A stretch of DNA of 64,000 nt from Rhodococcus ruber NBRC 15591 (GTDB lineage Bacteria; Actinomycetota; Actinomycetes; Mycobacteriales; Mycobacteriaceae), in contig NZ_BCXE01000023.1 of NCBI RefSeq assembly GCF_001894945.1, forward strand, positions 62,001 to 126,000, read 5' to 3'. The stretch's first letter is position 1. Each line of letters begins with the position of its first letter. Shown here piece by piece: positions 44,164 through 53,305 of this stretch. Made by a program: the position numbers and the translations under genes. Under the pieces are notes generated by a model, which had not been told where the DNA came from, made no database searches, and was given only the letters and a program-made list of their open reading frames with translations.

Positions 44164-47100
44164 ATGAGCGGGCCGGTGATCGACCCTCGCCGTCACGACG
44201 CGGTGATCTTCGACCTCGACGGAGTGGTCACCGACACCGCAGCGGTCCACGCCGCGGCATGGGCGGAGCTGTTCGACCGGTATCTCTCCCAGCGCCCCGA
44301 CCACGACGGTGAGAACCACCGCGAGTTCACCGACGAGGACTACCGCAAGTTCGTCGACGGCAAGCCGCGTGTCGACGGCGTCGCGGACTTCCTGGCCTCG
44401 CGCGGGATCACGTTGCCGTGGGGGAATCCCGACGACGGCCCGGACATGGAGACCGTGTGCGGTCTCGGTGCCCGCAAGGACGAGATGTTCCGGGAGCGCA
44501 TCCATCGCGACGGGGTCCCGGTGTTCGAGTCGAGCGTCGAGCTCGTGCGCCGGGTGCAGAAGGCCGGACTCGACACCGCGGTCGTCACCTCGAGCCGCAA
44601 CTGCACGCTCGTGCTCGAATCCGCCGGGCTCGCGGATCTGTTCGGCGTCCGAGTCGACGGCGTGGTCTCCGACGAACTCGGGCTGCCCGGCAAGCCCGAC
44701 CCCGCAGCCATGCTCGAGGCCGCCCACCGGCTCGGGGTCCGCCCGGCCCGGTCCGTCGTCGTCGAGGACGCGGAGGCGGGCGTCGCCGCGGGCCGACGCG
44801 GTGGATTCGGGCTCGTCGTCGGCGTGGACCGCGTCCACCATCGCGAGGAACTGCAGCGCCGCGGCGCCGACGTGGTGGTCGAGGACCTCGCCGAGCTGGC
44901 GGTGCGCACCGGCGACCGCCGGATGTCCCAGATTCCGGACGGCCTGGCCTCGTTCCAGCAGCTGACCGCACTGCTCGGCAAACGCCGGCCCGCGGTCTTT
45001 CTCGACTTCGACGGCACGCTCTCCGAGATCGTGAACGATCCCGCAGCCGCCACGCTTCTCGACGGCGCGTCGGCGGTGCTGTCCACGCTGGCGAGCGAGT
45101 GCACCGTCGCCGTCGTCTCCGGGCGGGACCTCGCCGATGTGCAGACCCGCGTCGGTCTCCCGGGACTGTGGTACGTCGGAAGCCACGGCTTCGAGCTGGT
45201 CGGCCCCGACGGGCAGCACCGGCAGAACGACGCGGCCCTGGCCGCCGTGCCCTGCCTCGAGCGGGCCGCCGCCGCCCTGCAGGAACGGCTCGACGACGTG
45301 CCGGGCGTCGTGATCGAGCACAAGCGGTTCACCGTGGCCGTGCACTACCGCAACGTCCCCCCGGACCGCGCCGACGGACTCGTCGCCGATGTGCGCGAGA
45401 TCGCCGCCGCCGAGGACCACCTCCGGGTCACGACCGGTCGCAAGGTCGTCGAGCTCCGCCCCGATGTCGACTGGGACAAGGGCCGCGCCCTCGAATGGGT
45501 GCTCGAGCACGTGCGCGACGAGGACGACCCGATGCCGGTCTACATCGGGGACGACATCTCCGACGAGGACGCGTTCGACGCGCTTGCCGGCACCGGGCTC
45601 GGAATCGTGGTGTGCCACAACGAGGACGGTGACCGCCGGTCGGCAGCGCAGTTCTCGTTGGACGGTCCCGAGCAGGTCCGCCGACTGCTGCAGCAGCTCG
45701 CCGAACTGTGGGGCGGGAACCAGGAGGTCGGTCCGCGCCACGACGCCTGGACGCTGTACTTCGAGGGTTACGATCCGCCGGCCGAGAAACTGCGCGAGGC
45801 CGTGTGCACCGTCGGCAACGGGTACTTCGCCACCCGTGGCTGCGCCCCCGAATCCCACGCCGGCACCGTGCACTACCCCGGCACGTACGCCGCCGGGATC
45901 TTCAACCGCCTGACGGACGAGGTGGCGGGTCGCACCATCGACAACGAGAGCATGGTGAACCTGCCGAACTGGCTGCCGGTCACCTTCCGCATCGACGGCG
46001 GTGAGTGGTTCGACATCGACGCCGTCGACGTGCGGGAGTACTGCCAGTACCTCGATCTGCGCCGGGCCGTGCTCACCCGGCGGTTGCGTTTCCGCGACGC
46101 TGCGGGCCGCAGCACGACGGTCGTGCAGCGACGGTTCGTCGCGATGCACCAGCCGCACGTGTGCGGCCTCGAGACGACGATCGTCCCGGAGGACTGGACG
46201 GGGCGGCTCGAGATCCGGTCGGAAGTCGACGGCTCGGTCCGCAACACGCTCGTCGAACGCTACCGGCACCTCGACGGCAACCATCTGCGGCTGCTGCACA
46301 CCGCCCGGCTGTCCGAGGACTCGGTGTGTATGACGGTCCTGACCAACCAGTCCCGGATTCCCGTCGCCGTGGCTGCCCGCAGCACGCTGTGGCGCGACGG
46401 CGAACGCGTCCCCGCCGAGTACACCCTGCTCGATTCGGGAGGACGGGTCGGACACATCATCGCGCTCGACGTGGCGGCCCACCAGCCCGTGACCCTGGAG
46501 AAGATGGCGACCCTGTTCACCGGGCGTGACCTGGCGGTGTCCGAGCCGTCGGAGGAAGCGGCCCGCTGGCTGGCCCGCACGGGACGCTTCGAGGAAACGC
46601 TCGAAGGACATGTTCTCGCCTGGGTGCACCTGTGGGACCGGGTGGACATCTACCTCGGGGGCGACGGCGAAGGTCTGCGCATCGTGCGGTTGCACCTGCT
46701 GCAGATGCTGCAGACGCTGTCGCCGAACACCGCGGAGCTCGACGTCGGCGTTCCGGCGCGGGGGCTGCACGGGGAGGCGTACCGCGGGCACATCTTCTGG
46801 GACGAGCTGTTCGTGCTGCCGGTGCTGAACCTGCGGTTGCCGGGACTGACCCGCTCCCTTCTGCGCTATCGGTACCGCCGGCTGGACGAGGCGCGCCGCG
46901 CGGCGCGGGAGGCCGGTCACACCGGCGCGATGTTCCCGTGGCAGTCCGGCAGCGACGGCCGTGAGGAGAGCCAGCAGGTTCACCTCAATCCGAAGTCGGG
47001 ACGGTGGAATCCCGACGCGAGCTGGCGCCAGCATCACATCGGGGTCGCGGTCGCGCACAACGTGTGGCAGTACTACCAGGTGACCGGGGACCTCGGGTTC

Positions 47101-48123
47101 CTCGCGGATTACGGTGCCGAGATGCTGGTGGAGATCGCCCGGTTCTTCGCCGACATCGCCACCTACGACCACGCCCGCGACCGGTACGTCATCCGGGGCG
47201 TCATCGGCCCCGACGAGTTCCATTCCGGTTATCCGGACGCGCCGTTCGACGGTATCGACAACAACGCCTACACCAACGTCATGGCGGTCTGGGTGATCCT
47301 GCGCGCCCTCGACGCGCTGGAGATCATCCCGCTGCGGATGCGCACCGAACTGGTCGACACCCTCGGTCTGACCGCGCGCGAGACCGCGCGCTGGGAGGAT
47401 GTCAGCCGGCGTATGTTCGTGCCCTTCCACGATCAGGTCATCAGCCAGTTCGAAGGCTACGGGGACCTCGCCGAACTCGACTGGGAGGGATACCGGCGCC
47501 GGCACGGCGACGTCCAGCGCCTGGACCGGCTTCTCGAGGCCGAGGGCGACGACGTCAACCGCTACCGCGCGTCGAAGCAGGCCGACGTGCTCATGCTGTT
47601 CTACCTGCTGTCGGCGGACGAACTGCGGGAGTTGTTCGAGAGGCTCGGCTACGAGCTGACTGGTGAGACCATCCCGCGGACGATCGACTACTACATGGCA
47701 CGGACGTCGCACGGGTCGACGCTGAGCGCGGTCGTCCACTCGTGGGTACTGGCCCGGGCACACCGCGGTCAGGCGATGGAATTCTTCGACCGCGTGCTGG
47801 CGTCCGACATCGCCGACATCCAGGGCGGCACCACGTCGGAGGGGATCCATCTCGCGGCCATGGCCGGCAGCGTCGACCTGCTGCAGCGTTGCTTCTCCGG
47901 TCTCGAAGCCCGCGGTGACCGCCTGGTCTTCGGCCCGCAGTGGCCGGAGGAACTCGGTGTGCTCGCCTTCCCGATCTTCTACCGGGGACACCACCTGCAG
48001 GTGCGGATCTCCGGCCGTCAGGTCGAGGTCAGTGCGGGCGCGGGCATCCAGCGGCCGATCGAGATCGAGTGCCGGGGCCGGGTCGAACGCCTGCATCCGG
48101 GCGACACGGTGCGGATGCTGTGA
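44164..48123 (+). CDS. otsB1: OtsB1-type HAD-OtsB-GH65 trifunctional protein
   Basis: A 1319-residue protein with the same plan as M. tuberculosis OtsB1 (Rv2006, 1327 residues). Residues 1-250: beta-phosphoglucomutase-like HAD domain with AVIFDLDGVVTDTAAVHAA (nucleophile Asp17). Residues about 270-515: OtsB phosphatase with FLDFDGTLSEIVNDP, VVSGRDLADV and YIGDDISDEDAF. Residues about 525-1319: GH65 phosphorylase/hydrolase with GNGYFATRG, FWDELFVLP and the catalytic acid in GVIGPDEFHSGYPD (Glu near 1018). The domains could dephosphorylate trehalose-6-phosphate, phosphorolyse trehalose and isomerise beta-glucose-1-phosphate. I chose ATG 44164 because GGGAGAGAG precedes it; a GTG at 44101 lacks one. 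Confidence 0.93.
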   Translation: MSGPVIDPRRHDAVIFDLDGVVTDTAAVHAAAWAELFDRYLSQRPDHDGENHREFTDEDYRKFVDGKPRVDGVADFLASRGITLPWGNPDDGPDMETVCGLGARKDEMFRERIHRDGVPVFESSVELVRRVQKAGLDTAVVTSSRNCTLVLESAGLADLFGVRVDGVVSDELGLPGKPDPAAMLEAAHRLGVRPARSVVVEDAEAGVAAGRRGGFGLVVGVDRVHHREELQRRGADVVVEDLAELAVRTGDRRMSQIPDGLASFQQLTALLGKRRPAVFLDFDGTLSEIVNDPAAATLLDGASAVLSTLASECTVAVVSGRDLADVQTRVGLPGLWYVGSHGFELVGPDGQHRQNDAALAAVPCLERAAAALQERLDDVPGVVIEHKRFTVAVHYRNVPPDRADGLVADVREIAAAEDHLRVTTGRKVVELRPDVDWDKGRALEWVLEHVRDEDDPMPVYIGDDISDEDAFDALAGTGLGIVVCHNEDGDRRSAAQFSLDGPEQVRRLLQQLAELWGGNQEVGPRHDAWTLYFEGYDPPAEKLREAVCTVGNGYFATRGCAPESHAGTVHYPGTYAAGIFNRLTDEVAGRTIDNESMVNLPNWLPVTFRIDGGEWFDIDAVDVREYCQYLDLRRAVLTRRLRFRDAAGRSTTVVQRRFVAMHQPHVCGLETTIVPEDWTGRLEIRSEVDGSVRNTLVERYRHLDGNHLRLLHTARLSEDSVCMTVLTNQSRIPVAVAARSTLWRDGERVPAEYTLLDSGGRVGHIIALDVAAHQPVTLEKMATLFTGRDLAVSEPSEEAARWLARTGRFEETLEGHVLAWVHLWDRVDIYLGGDGEGLRIVRLHLLQMLQTLSPNTAELDVGVPARGLHGEAYRGHIFWDELFVLPVLNLRLPGLTRSLLRYRYRRLDEARRAAREAGHTGAMFPWQSGSDGREESQQVHLNPKSGRWNPDASWRQHHIGVAVAHNVWQYYQVTGDLGFLADYGAEMLVEIARFFADIATYDHARDRYVIRGVIGPDEFHSGYPDAPFDGIDNNAYTNVMAVWVILRALDALEIIPLRMRTELVDTLGLTARETARWEDVSRRMFVPFHDQVISQFEGYGDLAELDWEGYRRRHGDVQRLDRLLEAEGDDVNRYRASKQADVLMLFYLLSADELRELFERLGYELTGETIPRTIDYYMARTSHGSTLSAVVHSWVLARAHRGQAMEFFDRVLASDIADIQGGTTSEGIHLAAMAGSVDLLQRCFSGLEARGDRLVFGPQWPEELGVLAFPIFYRGHHLQVRISGRQVEVSAGAGIQRPIEIECRGRVERLHPGDTVRML

Positions 48124-48138
48124 CGATCCGGGAGAAGC

Positions 48139-48609
48139 TCAGAGCGGGCTTTCGAGCCACGAGTAGTCGACCCCGACCCAGCCGCCGGCCAGACTGAGGG
48201 TGCCGAGCAGCCACAGGGTCATGACCACGATCGCGCCGGTCGTGAGCGCTCCCGCACCCCGTACCACCAGCGACTGTTGTCCGAACCAGTGCATGAAGCG
48301 GTCGTAGCGGCCCCGCGCGAAGTGCAGCAGACGGTGCGCCCAAGCGAACTCCGAGGCCAGGATCCCCAGGCCGGCGAAGACGATGAGCCAGCCCGGGCCG
48401 GGATAGGGGATGGCCACGATGCCGGCCAGGAACACCAGTGTTCCGAAGGTCCCGACGGTGATGCGGTACGTCAGGTTCAGGGAGGGACGCCGCTCGATGC
48501 GCCGCCGCCAGCGGAGCCATCGCTGCTTCAGCCGGCGCAACGGGGATACCGGGGTCCGGGCCTCGGCCCGGCCGGGCGAAACCGCGTGCCCACTCCGTCC
48601 TTCACTCAC
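48139..48609 (-). CDS. PGPGW (TIGR02611) membrane protein
   Basis: A 156-residue membrane protein with the diagnostic YPGPGWLIVFAGLGILASEF (about 79-98). About 50 cytoplasmic Arg-rich residues (RRLKQRWLRWRRRIERR) precede three helices at about 57-74, 82-97 and 123-142. The family is widespread in actinobacteria and of unknown function. The GTG start is the only good one. It converges on otsB1 with a 15-base gap. Confidence 0.85.
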   Translation of the reverse strand: MSEGRSGHAVSPGRAEARTPVSPLRRLKQRWLRWRRRIERRPSLNLTYRITVGTFGTLVFLAGIVAIPYPGPGWLIVFAGLGILASEFAWAHRLLHFARGRYDRFMHWFGQQSLVVRGAGALTTGAIVVMTLWLLGTLSLAGGWVGVDYSWLESPL

Positions 48610-48744
48610 GATCTACCGAGCCTGCTTCTCGTCATACCAGGTTGCCGTGCACGGCAGGGTCGACCTTCAGTCTACCGGTGACCGGCGGTCACGGCGGGGC
48701 CCGGGAACGCGGACCTGCACGTCGCGGGCCGGTCCGCCGGCCGG

Positions 48745-49092
48745 TCAGGCTGCCGCGACGTCCGTCGGAACGGGACCGGCGGCGGTGAGCCGGTCCAGGT
48801 AGGCGGTGAAGACGGCGCCGAGTGCCACCGCGGTGTCGATCGTGTCGAGCCCGTGTATCGCCCCGACGAAGCACTCGTAGACGAGGGCGGCCGCCTGCGA
48901 CGGGAACAACCCGCCCTCGTCGGCGGTCAGCGCCCGCGCCGCGTCGTCCACGCTGCTCGCCACCGTGCGGGCCACCGATCCGTGCAGCGGCACGTCGGCC
49001 GCCGCAGCGACCAGGGCGTCCGCGAGCGCGGAGGAGGGGAACGCCACCGCGGTCGGCGCGATCACCCGACGGAACATCGTTACGTTCACCAT
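48745..49092 (-). CDS. Hypothetical small protein behind a SigF/SigB-like promoter
   Basis: A 115-residue, mostly helical, Ala-rich protein (ALADALVAAAADVPL, then FPSQAAALVYECFVGAIHG). There is no signal peptide or clear membrane helix. It is not recognised. GGGAGG precedes the ATG and a GTGT-N15-GGGTAC pattern lies upstream (49135-49159). The reading frame is therefore credible even though no homologous family is evident to me. Confidence 0.55.
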   Translation of the reverse strand: MVNVTMFRRVIAPTAVAFPSSALADALVAAAADVPLHGSVARTVASSVDDAARALTADEGGLFPSQAAALVYECFVGAIHGLDTIDTAVALGAVFTAYLDRLTAAGPVPTDVAAA

Positions 49093-49134
49093 GTCGAACC
49101 TCCCGTGGAATCTCCCGAGCCGTTCGGTCGAGTG

Positions 49135-49159
49135 GTACCCGTACGGGCACGCTGTACAC
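49135..49159 (-). promoter_or_regulatory. Candidate SigF/SigB-type promoter
   Basis: Read on the minus strand: GTGT, 15 bases, GGGTAC. This matches the Streptomyces SigB pattern GNNT-N14-16-GGGTAY. It ends about 42 bases before the small gene's ATG. Confidence 0.4.
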
Positions 49160-49197
49160 AGTGCCGCAGGGGTCCGACAACTTCGGCTGCCGACGAG

Positions 49198-50271
49198 TCA
49201 TGCCGTCAGGACACGGCGGGCGGCGGCGCGTCCGGCGCGCATGAACTCCGGCCAGTCCCGGGTGCCGAGGAACTGCCGGTAGAAACCGACGCCCCGCACC
49301 TTCGCGTACGGCACCGGCTCGATCATCGAGACGCGCGAGGCCGCGCGCAGCCGCGCCAGGTTCTCCCGTGCCAGCTCGACCTGCTGGGACGTGCGGACCT
49401 GAGCGGCGATGTAGAGGATGCTCGCGCGGCGTTCAGCCCAGCCGGTGGCGTCCTCGCCTTCGAAGCCGGGCGGGTAGAAGCCGTTCACGGCGAGGGTGAC
49501 CTCGCACGGCTGCTCGAGGTCGAGCAGCGGGTGGACGGGGAAGATGTCGACGATCCCGCCGTCGCACCAGTGGAACCCACCGAGTGCGACGGGGGCGACG
49601 AACAGCGGCAGCGCGACCGCCATGTGCACGGCCCGGGCCACCGACAGGTCGGGATACGTTCGCGGCCCGAGGTACTCGAGGCGGTTCTGCTCGATGTTCC
49701 AGATCGGCGCGTAGGCGGGTACGGGCAGCGCGGCGAGCGTCATGTCGCCGAGCAGGCGCCGGTACGTGGCCTCGAGCGCGTCGCCACGCAGGATGCCGGC
49801 GAAGCCGCGGCCCACGGTCGGTGCGACGGTGAGCAGGCGTCGCCAGTCGACGTCGATGTAGTCCGCGGGGTCGAGTGCGAGGGTGAATGCTGCGACCTCG
49901 TCGGCGGGGACGCCCGCTGCGATCGGGAAGCCGAACAGCGCGGAACCGGAGCACAGCGAGACGACCGACGGCCGGATCCCGCCCTCCTCCAGTGCGCGGG
50001 CCACCCCGACCAGCGATGCGAGCGCTCCGCTGCCCCCGGTCGCGGCCAGCGCGATCCGATCGCCCTCCCGGACACGGACCCGGAAGGGCTCGAACGCGGG
50101 AAACGGATGCAGTTCCCGGTCCCGCGTGCCCGACGGCCGCTGCAGGGCCGCCCGCGCGACGTCGACGAGGAATCCGGTGTCGGTGCGCACGCCGTCGACC
50201 ACGTCCCGCCCGCGGGCGAGAACGTCGAAGTACTGGCGCACCCGGAAGATGTCGAGGACGGTGTCGAGCAT
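49198..50271 (-). CDS. Patatin-like phospholipase with atypical nucleophile motif
   Basis: A 357-residue patatin-fold protein. The oxyanion loop is AATGGSGALASLVGVARAL near 76-94 instead of the usual GGGxRG, the nucleophile elbow reads LCSGSALFG near 104-112 instead of GxSxG, and the catalytic acid motif is DGGIVDIFPVH (D-G-G retained). About 60 residues precede the fold. Patatins hydrolyse acyl chains from lipids. With both Gly-rich motifs altered, activity is uncertain. It follows the crtU-Rieske pair on the same strand after a 98-base gap with hairpins. Confidence 0.82.
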   Translation of the reverse strand: MLDTVLDIFRVRQYFDVLARGRDVVDGVRTDTGFLVDVARAALQRPSGTRDRELHPFPAFEPFRVRVREGDRIALAATGGSGALASLVGVARALEEGGIRPSVVSLCSGSALFGFPIAAGVPADEVAAFTLALDPADYIDVDWRRLLTVAPTVGRGFAGILRGDALEATYRRLLGDMTLAALPVPAYAPIWNIEQNRLEYLGPRTYPDLSVARAVHMAVALPLFVAPVALGGFHWCDGGIVDIFPVHPLLDLEQPCEVTLAVNGFYPPGFEGEDATGWAERRASILYIAAQVRTSQQVELARENLARLRAASRVSMIEPVPYAKVRGVGFYRQFLGTRDWPEFMRAGRAAARRVLTA

Positions 50272-50306
50272 GTCTCGACTGTGCGCGCGGGCCGCGGCGC
50301 GGACCA

Positions 50307-50330
50307 GGGTCCTCGGACCCGAATCCGAGG
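50307..50330 (-). terminator. Mutually exclusive hairpins upstream of the patatin gene
   Basis: GGGTCC (50307-50312) can pair with GGACCC (50315-50320), while CCTCGG (50311-50316) can pair with CCGAGG (50325-50330). The two stems overlap, so only one can form. It lies between the Rieske stop and the patatin start and could be a terminator or attenuator. Confidence 0.3.
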
Positions 50331-50369
50331 CGACCTACGGTGCGGCGGCGGGACGGGGATGCGGCGCAG

Positions 50370-51407
50370 TCAGCGTCCGGGCACGGGGCCCGGTGAGGTC
50401 GCGGCACGGAGCTGATAGCGACGCTCGGCGTAGTCCAGGTCGTCGCGCCACAGCCGGGTGGCCGTGCGCTGCATGAGGGGGCGGAGGGCGGCGGCCGCGC
50501 GCCGGGTGGCCATGCCGAACCCCGGGCGGGGGGAGTCGACGACGACGGCCTCGACGATCGCCGTCCGGGGACGGCCGTCCGGGCCGGTGCCACGCGGGGT
50601 CGCGTGGGTCTCGACCACGCTCCCGACGCCTTCGCCCGAGACGATGCGCATGACGACGGTGCGCGGTTCGGGGCTGGTGAATTCCGCGCGGACCGGAACC
50701 CCGATCCGGCCGGCGACCCGGAAGGTGACGTCGACGACGAACCGGTCCTCGTCGCCCGGGCTGCCGTGGGTGGAGGGTGCCTCGACCACCTCGAGGCGGG
50801 CGAACGAGTACGGATGGAACCAGGCGCCGTGCCACGGGTCGAGGCGGTTGGCGACGATGTCGGTGGGTTCGCACACCCCGACGAGGGTGGCGACGGCTGC
50901 GATGCGGGAGTCGGCGGTCGGACGCTCGGGGACGACGGGCAGTTCCGTCGGTGTCTCCCCGCCGACGTGGTCGAGCCGGACCCATACGAGCACCCCGTCG
51001 TCGTGACTCGGGAAGGGTTTCCAGCCGTACGCGCCTGCGGCGTCGATGCGTAGACCGTGCCAACGGCAGACCAGCGCACCGCAGTCCACCGCTGCCAGCG
51101 ACATCGGCGCGCCGAGGTGGGGGCACGCGCCGGGGCCGACGATCACCTGCTCGCCGTCGCGCCAGGCGACGAGTTCGACATCGGCGACGGTGACGCCGAA
51201 GGGACGCTCCGCACCGATGTCCCGGCTGGCGGCCACGACGTACCAGTTGCCGGAGGGGCGGCGCTGCGAGCGGTCGAGGACGGCGTTGATCAGCTCGGGG
51301 CGGGCACCCCGGTAGGTGGGCGCCTGTGCGGCCCAGTGGTCCGGATCCATGGGCTGGACGGGCCAGGTGGCGGGCCAGCGACGGTACAGCAGATCGAGCA
51401 CGCTCAT
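50370..51407 (-). CDS. Rieske 2Fe-2S protein (DUF5914-type) of the carotenoid pair
   Basis: A 345-residue protein. The N-terminal Rieske domain (about 50-145) has ligands C-x-H (ACPHLGAP) and C-x2-H (VCRWHG) with 16 residues between. Of the two likely starts, ATG 51407 is coupled to crtU by an ATGA overlap; the frame upstream is spurious. The C-terminal 200 residues are an alpha-beta domain of the type annotated DUF5914, rather than a catalytic mononuclear-iron domain with a 2-His-carboxylate triad, of which I see no clear sign. It probably passes electrons to, or works with, the preceding CrtU in modifying carotenoid end rings. Confidence 0.85.
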   Translation of the reverse strand: MSVLDLLYRRWPATWPVQPMDPDHWAAQAPTYRGARPELINAVLDRSQRRPSGNWYVVAASRDIGAERPFGVTVADVELVAWRDGEQVIVGPGACPHLGAPMSLAAVDCGALVCRWHGLRIDAAGAYGWKPFPSHDDGVLVWVRLDHVGGETPTELPVVPERPTADSRIAAVATLVGVCEPTDIVANRLDPWHGAWFHPYSFARLEVVEAPSTHGSPGDEDRFVVDVTFRVAGRIGVPVRAEFTSPEPRTVVMRIVSGEGVGSVVETHATPRGTGPDGRPRTAIVEAVVVDSPRPGFGMATRRAAAALRPLMQRTATRLWRDDLDYAERRYQLRAATSPGPVPGR

Positions 51408-52969
51408 GCGGGGCGCCTTTCCAGGGCGGCGAGCCGGCGCAGGACCGTCGAGCGGCCCCGGGTGGGAACCGTGTACAGGTCGTGGCCGGCAATGCCCCAT
51501 TGGGCGAGAAGGGCATTGGCGGCCTCCCACCCCGTGGTGGCCGCGCGTTCCATGAGGGCCACCGGCAGGTCGATGCGGATGCCGTCGCCGGCGAGCATCA
51601 GCCGCTCGTGCGGGGTGCGGACGGTGGGCCGGTGCGCGAAATCGCCCACCCCGAACAGGGGGCAGTCCTGGCGCCACAGCGTGCGTTCCTCGACGACGCG
51701 GGCGGCGGCGGTCTCGGGGTAGATCGCGTGCAGGCGCGCGAGCACCTGCGCCTGCACATCCTCGGGCGAACGCGATTCGCCGACTCCGTCGCCGGTGGCG
51801 GCGTACGCGTGCAGTTCCACGACCGAACCGCCCGTGCGAGCGGCCCAGCCGCGGGCCTCCTCCTCGTAGCGGTCGAGCACGCTGATGTTGTCGAGCGGGC
51901 GCAGGCCGCCGGTGCCGAGGAATGCCGGGCGGTCCGTGGCGACTGGGCTATCCAGCCAGAGCCGCTGCACCAGGAACGGGGGAGCGGACCGCAGGTGCTG
52001 CACCCGCGAGCGCCACCCGGAATCACCGAGATCGGGCGAGGCGTCGACGAGGGCGCGCAATCCGGCCACGTCGAGCGCGAGGACGAGGCCGTCGGCGTCG
52101 GTGCTGCCGCCGGTGTCGTCGTGGATGCGGAAGGTCCGGGTGCCGCCGGGTTCGATGCCGGTCACCGCGGTGGCGGTCCGGATGCGCGCGCCGTGGCCCT
52201 CGAGATACCGGCCGAGCGGTCCCCACAGGGCGGTGTCGAAGTTGCCGGTGGCGACGTCGAACAGCAGGCCCTCCGCGGAGCCGAGGAAGTAGATGTGGAA
52301 CATCGTGGCCAGCTCGGCGGCCGACATCCCGGCCGGGGGCGCGAAGAAGCTGCGCGAGAACACCTCGAACGCGAGGTGATTGGCCGCCTCCGGAAAACGG
52401 ATGCGCTGCAGGAAGGTCTGGGCGTCGACGTCGTCGAGCCGGTCGTAGATCTCCGGCACGGACACGGTCGCGAGCGGGGCCGCGGCCCGCACGTCGATGC
52501 GCACCAGATCCTGCAGCCGGAACGTGGGACTGCGCAGCGCGAACACCAGTGCGTTCCACGGTGGGGTGTTGGGAATTCCGCGAAAGGTGTCGCGCCGGCC
52601 CGCGCCGTCGACGAGCGGATAGTCGTCGACCGCCGTCAGCCGCTGCAGATCGGGGTCGGTCCGTCGCAACAACCGGCGCAGGTTGTAGTACTGCCGGAAG
52701 AAGGCGTGGAACCCGCGGTTCATGGCGAGCCCGGTGCCGTCGTCGAGACGTTCACGCCAGCCGCCGACCCGCCCGCCCAGGTACGCCTCGCGTTCGAGCA
52801 CCTCGACTTCCACGCCGCGCTCGGCGAGCGCGGTGGCGGCGGTCAGTCCTGCGATGCCGGCGCCGACGACCACCACGCGGGGCCGCTGCGGCAGATGCCC
52901 GGTGTCGGGCGCACCCCTGGAGGCGGGGTGGTGGGCGATCCGCGGGTCGCTGCCGACGGCACCGTTCAT
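51404..52969 (-). CDS. crtU: CrtU, carotene desaturase/methyltransferase (aromatic phi-ring formation)
   Basis: A 521-residue FAD-dependent carotenoid enzyme. The dinucleotide motif VVVGAGIAGLTAATALAERG begins near residue 33, followed by EREAYLGGRVGGW and the CrtU-typical MNRGFHAFFRQYYNLRRLL near 81. The C-terminal flavin site is LMLAGDGIRIDLPVALMERA. CrtU desaturates and migrates a methyl group to convert a beta-ring into the aromatic phi-ring of isorenieratene or chlorobactene. Chlorobactene-type carotenoids are reported in Rhodococcus. AGGAGG precedes the ATG. Other crt genes are not in the window. Confidence 0.9.
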   Translation of the reverse strand: MNGAVGSDPRIAHHPASRGAPDTGHLPQRPRVVVVGAGIAGLTAATALAERGVEVEVLEREAYLGGRVGGWRERLDDGTGLAMNRGFHAFFRQYYNLRRLLRRTDPDLQRLTAVDDYPLVDGAGRRDTFRGIPNTPPWNALVFALRSPTFRLQDLVRIDVRAAAPLATVSVPEIYDRLDDVDAQTFLQRIRFPEAANHLAFEVFSRSFFAPPAGMSAAELATMFHIYFLGSAEGLLFDVATGNFDTALWGPLGRYLEGHGARIRTATAVTGIEPGGTRTFRIHDDTGGSTDADGLVLALDVAGLRALVDASPDLGDSGWRSRVQHLRSAPPFLVQRLWLDSPVATDRPAFLGTGGLRPLDNISVLDRYEEEARGWAARTGGSVVELHAYAATGDGVGESRSPEDVQAQVLARLHAIYPETAAARVVEERTLWRQDCPLFGVGDFAHRPTVRTPHERLMLAGDGIRIDLPVALMERAATTGWEAANALLAQWGIAGHDLYTVPTRGRSTVLRRLAALERRPA

Positions 52970-53068
52970 GTAACTGCCTCCTGCGGCGCCGGTGGGACCG
53001 GCCGTCGTGGTCGAACAGTGGCGAGCCCGAGCCTACCGCGGTGATGTCCGCCGCGACGGCCGACGAGC

Positions 53069-53305
53069 TCAGCCGCGCAGGCGTGCCGCGTGGGACGCGA
53101 CAGCTTCGAGATGCTTGTCCGCTGTGCTCAGATCCAGATGGGCGTCGCTGAGGCTGTCGATGACCTCCCGCAGGTTGGCCTCGCCGGTGTCGTCGTCCGC
53201 CGCCGGCTCCACCATGTCGAACGCATCGGCGAGGGAGCGCACCCGCCGGTCCAGGGCCCGCAGATCCGTGCGCAGTTCGGCGACCTGCCGGAGGAGATCG
53301 TTCAA
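53069..53305 (-). CDS. Small coiled-coil protein
   Basis: A 78-residue, heptad-rich protein (LLRQVAELRTDLRALDRRVR, then DSLSDAHLDLSTADKHLE). No membrane segment or known domain. The preferred start is TTG 53305, with GGAGAGGGAG just upstream; an ATG at 53356 in the same frame would add 17 residues without a ribosome site. It may be a coiled-coil adaptor. The neighbouring crtU and DUF4038 genes give no clue. Confidence 0.5.
   Translation of the reverse strand: MNDLLRQVAELRTDLRALDRRVRSLADAFDMVEPAADDDTGEANLREVIDSLSDAHLDLSTADKHLEAVASHAARLRG

Noticed and set aside
44008-48096. Very long open frame on the minus strand across otsB1
   Set aside because: It is the antisense of otsB1, open only because of strong third-position GC. 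It has no recognisable domains and no ribosome site.
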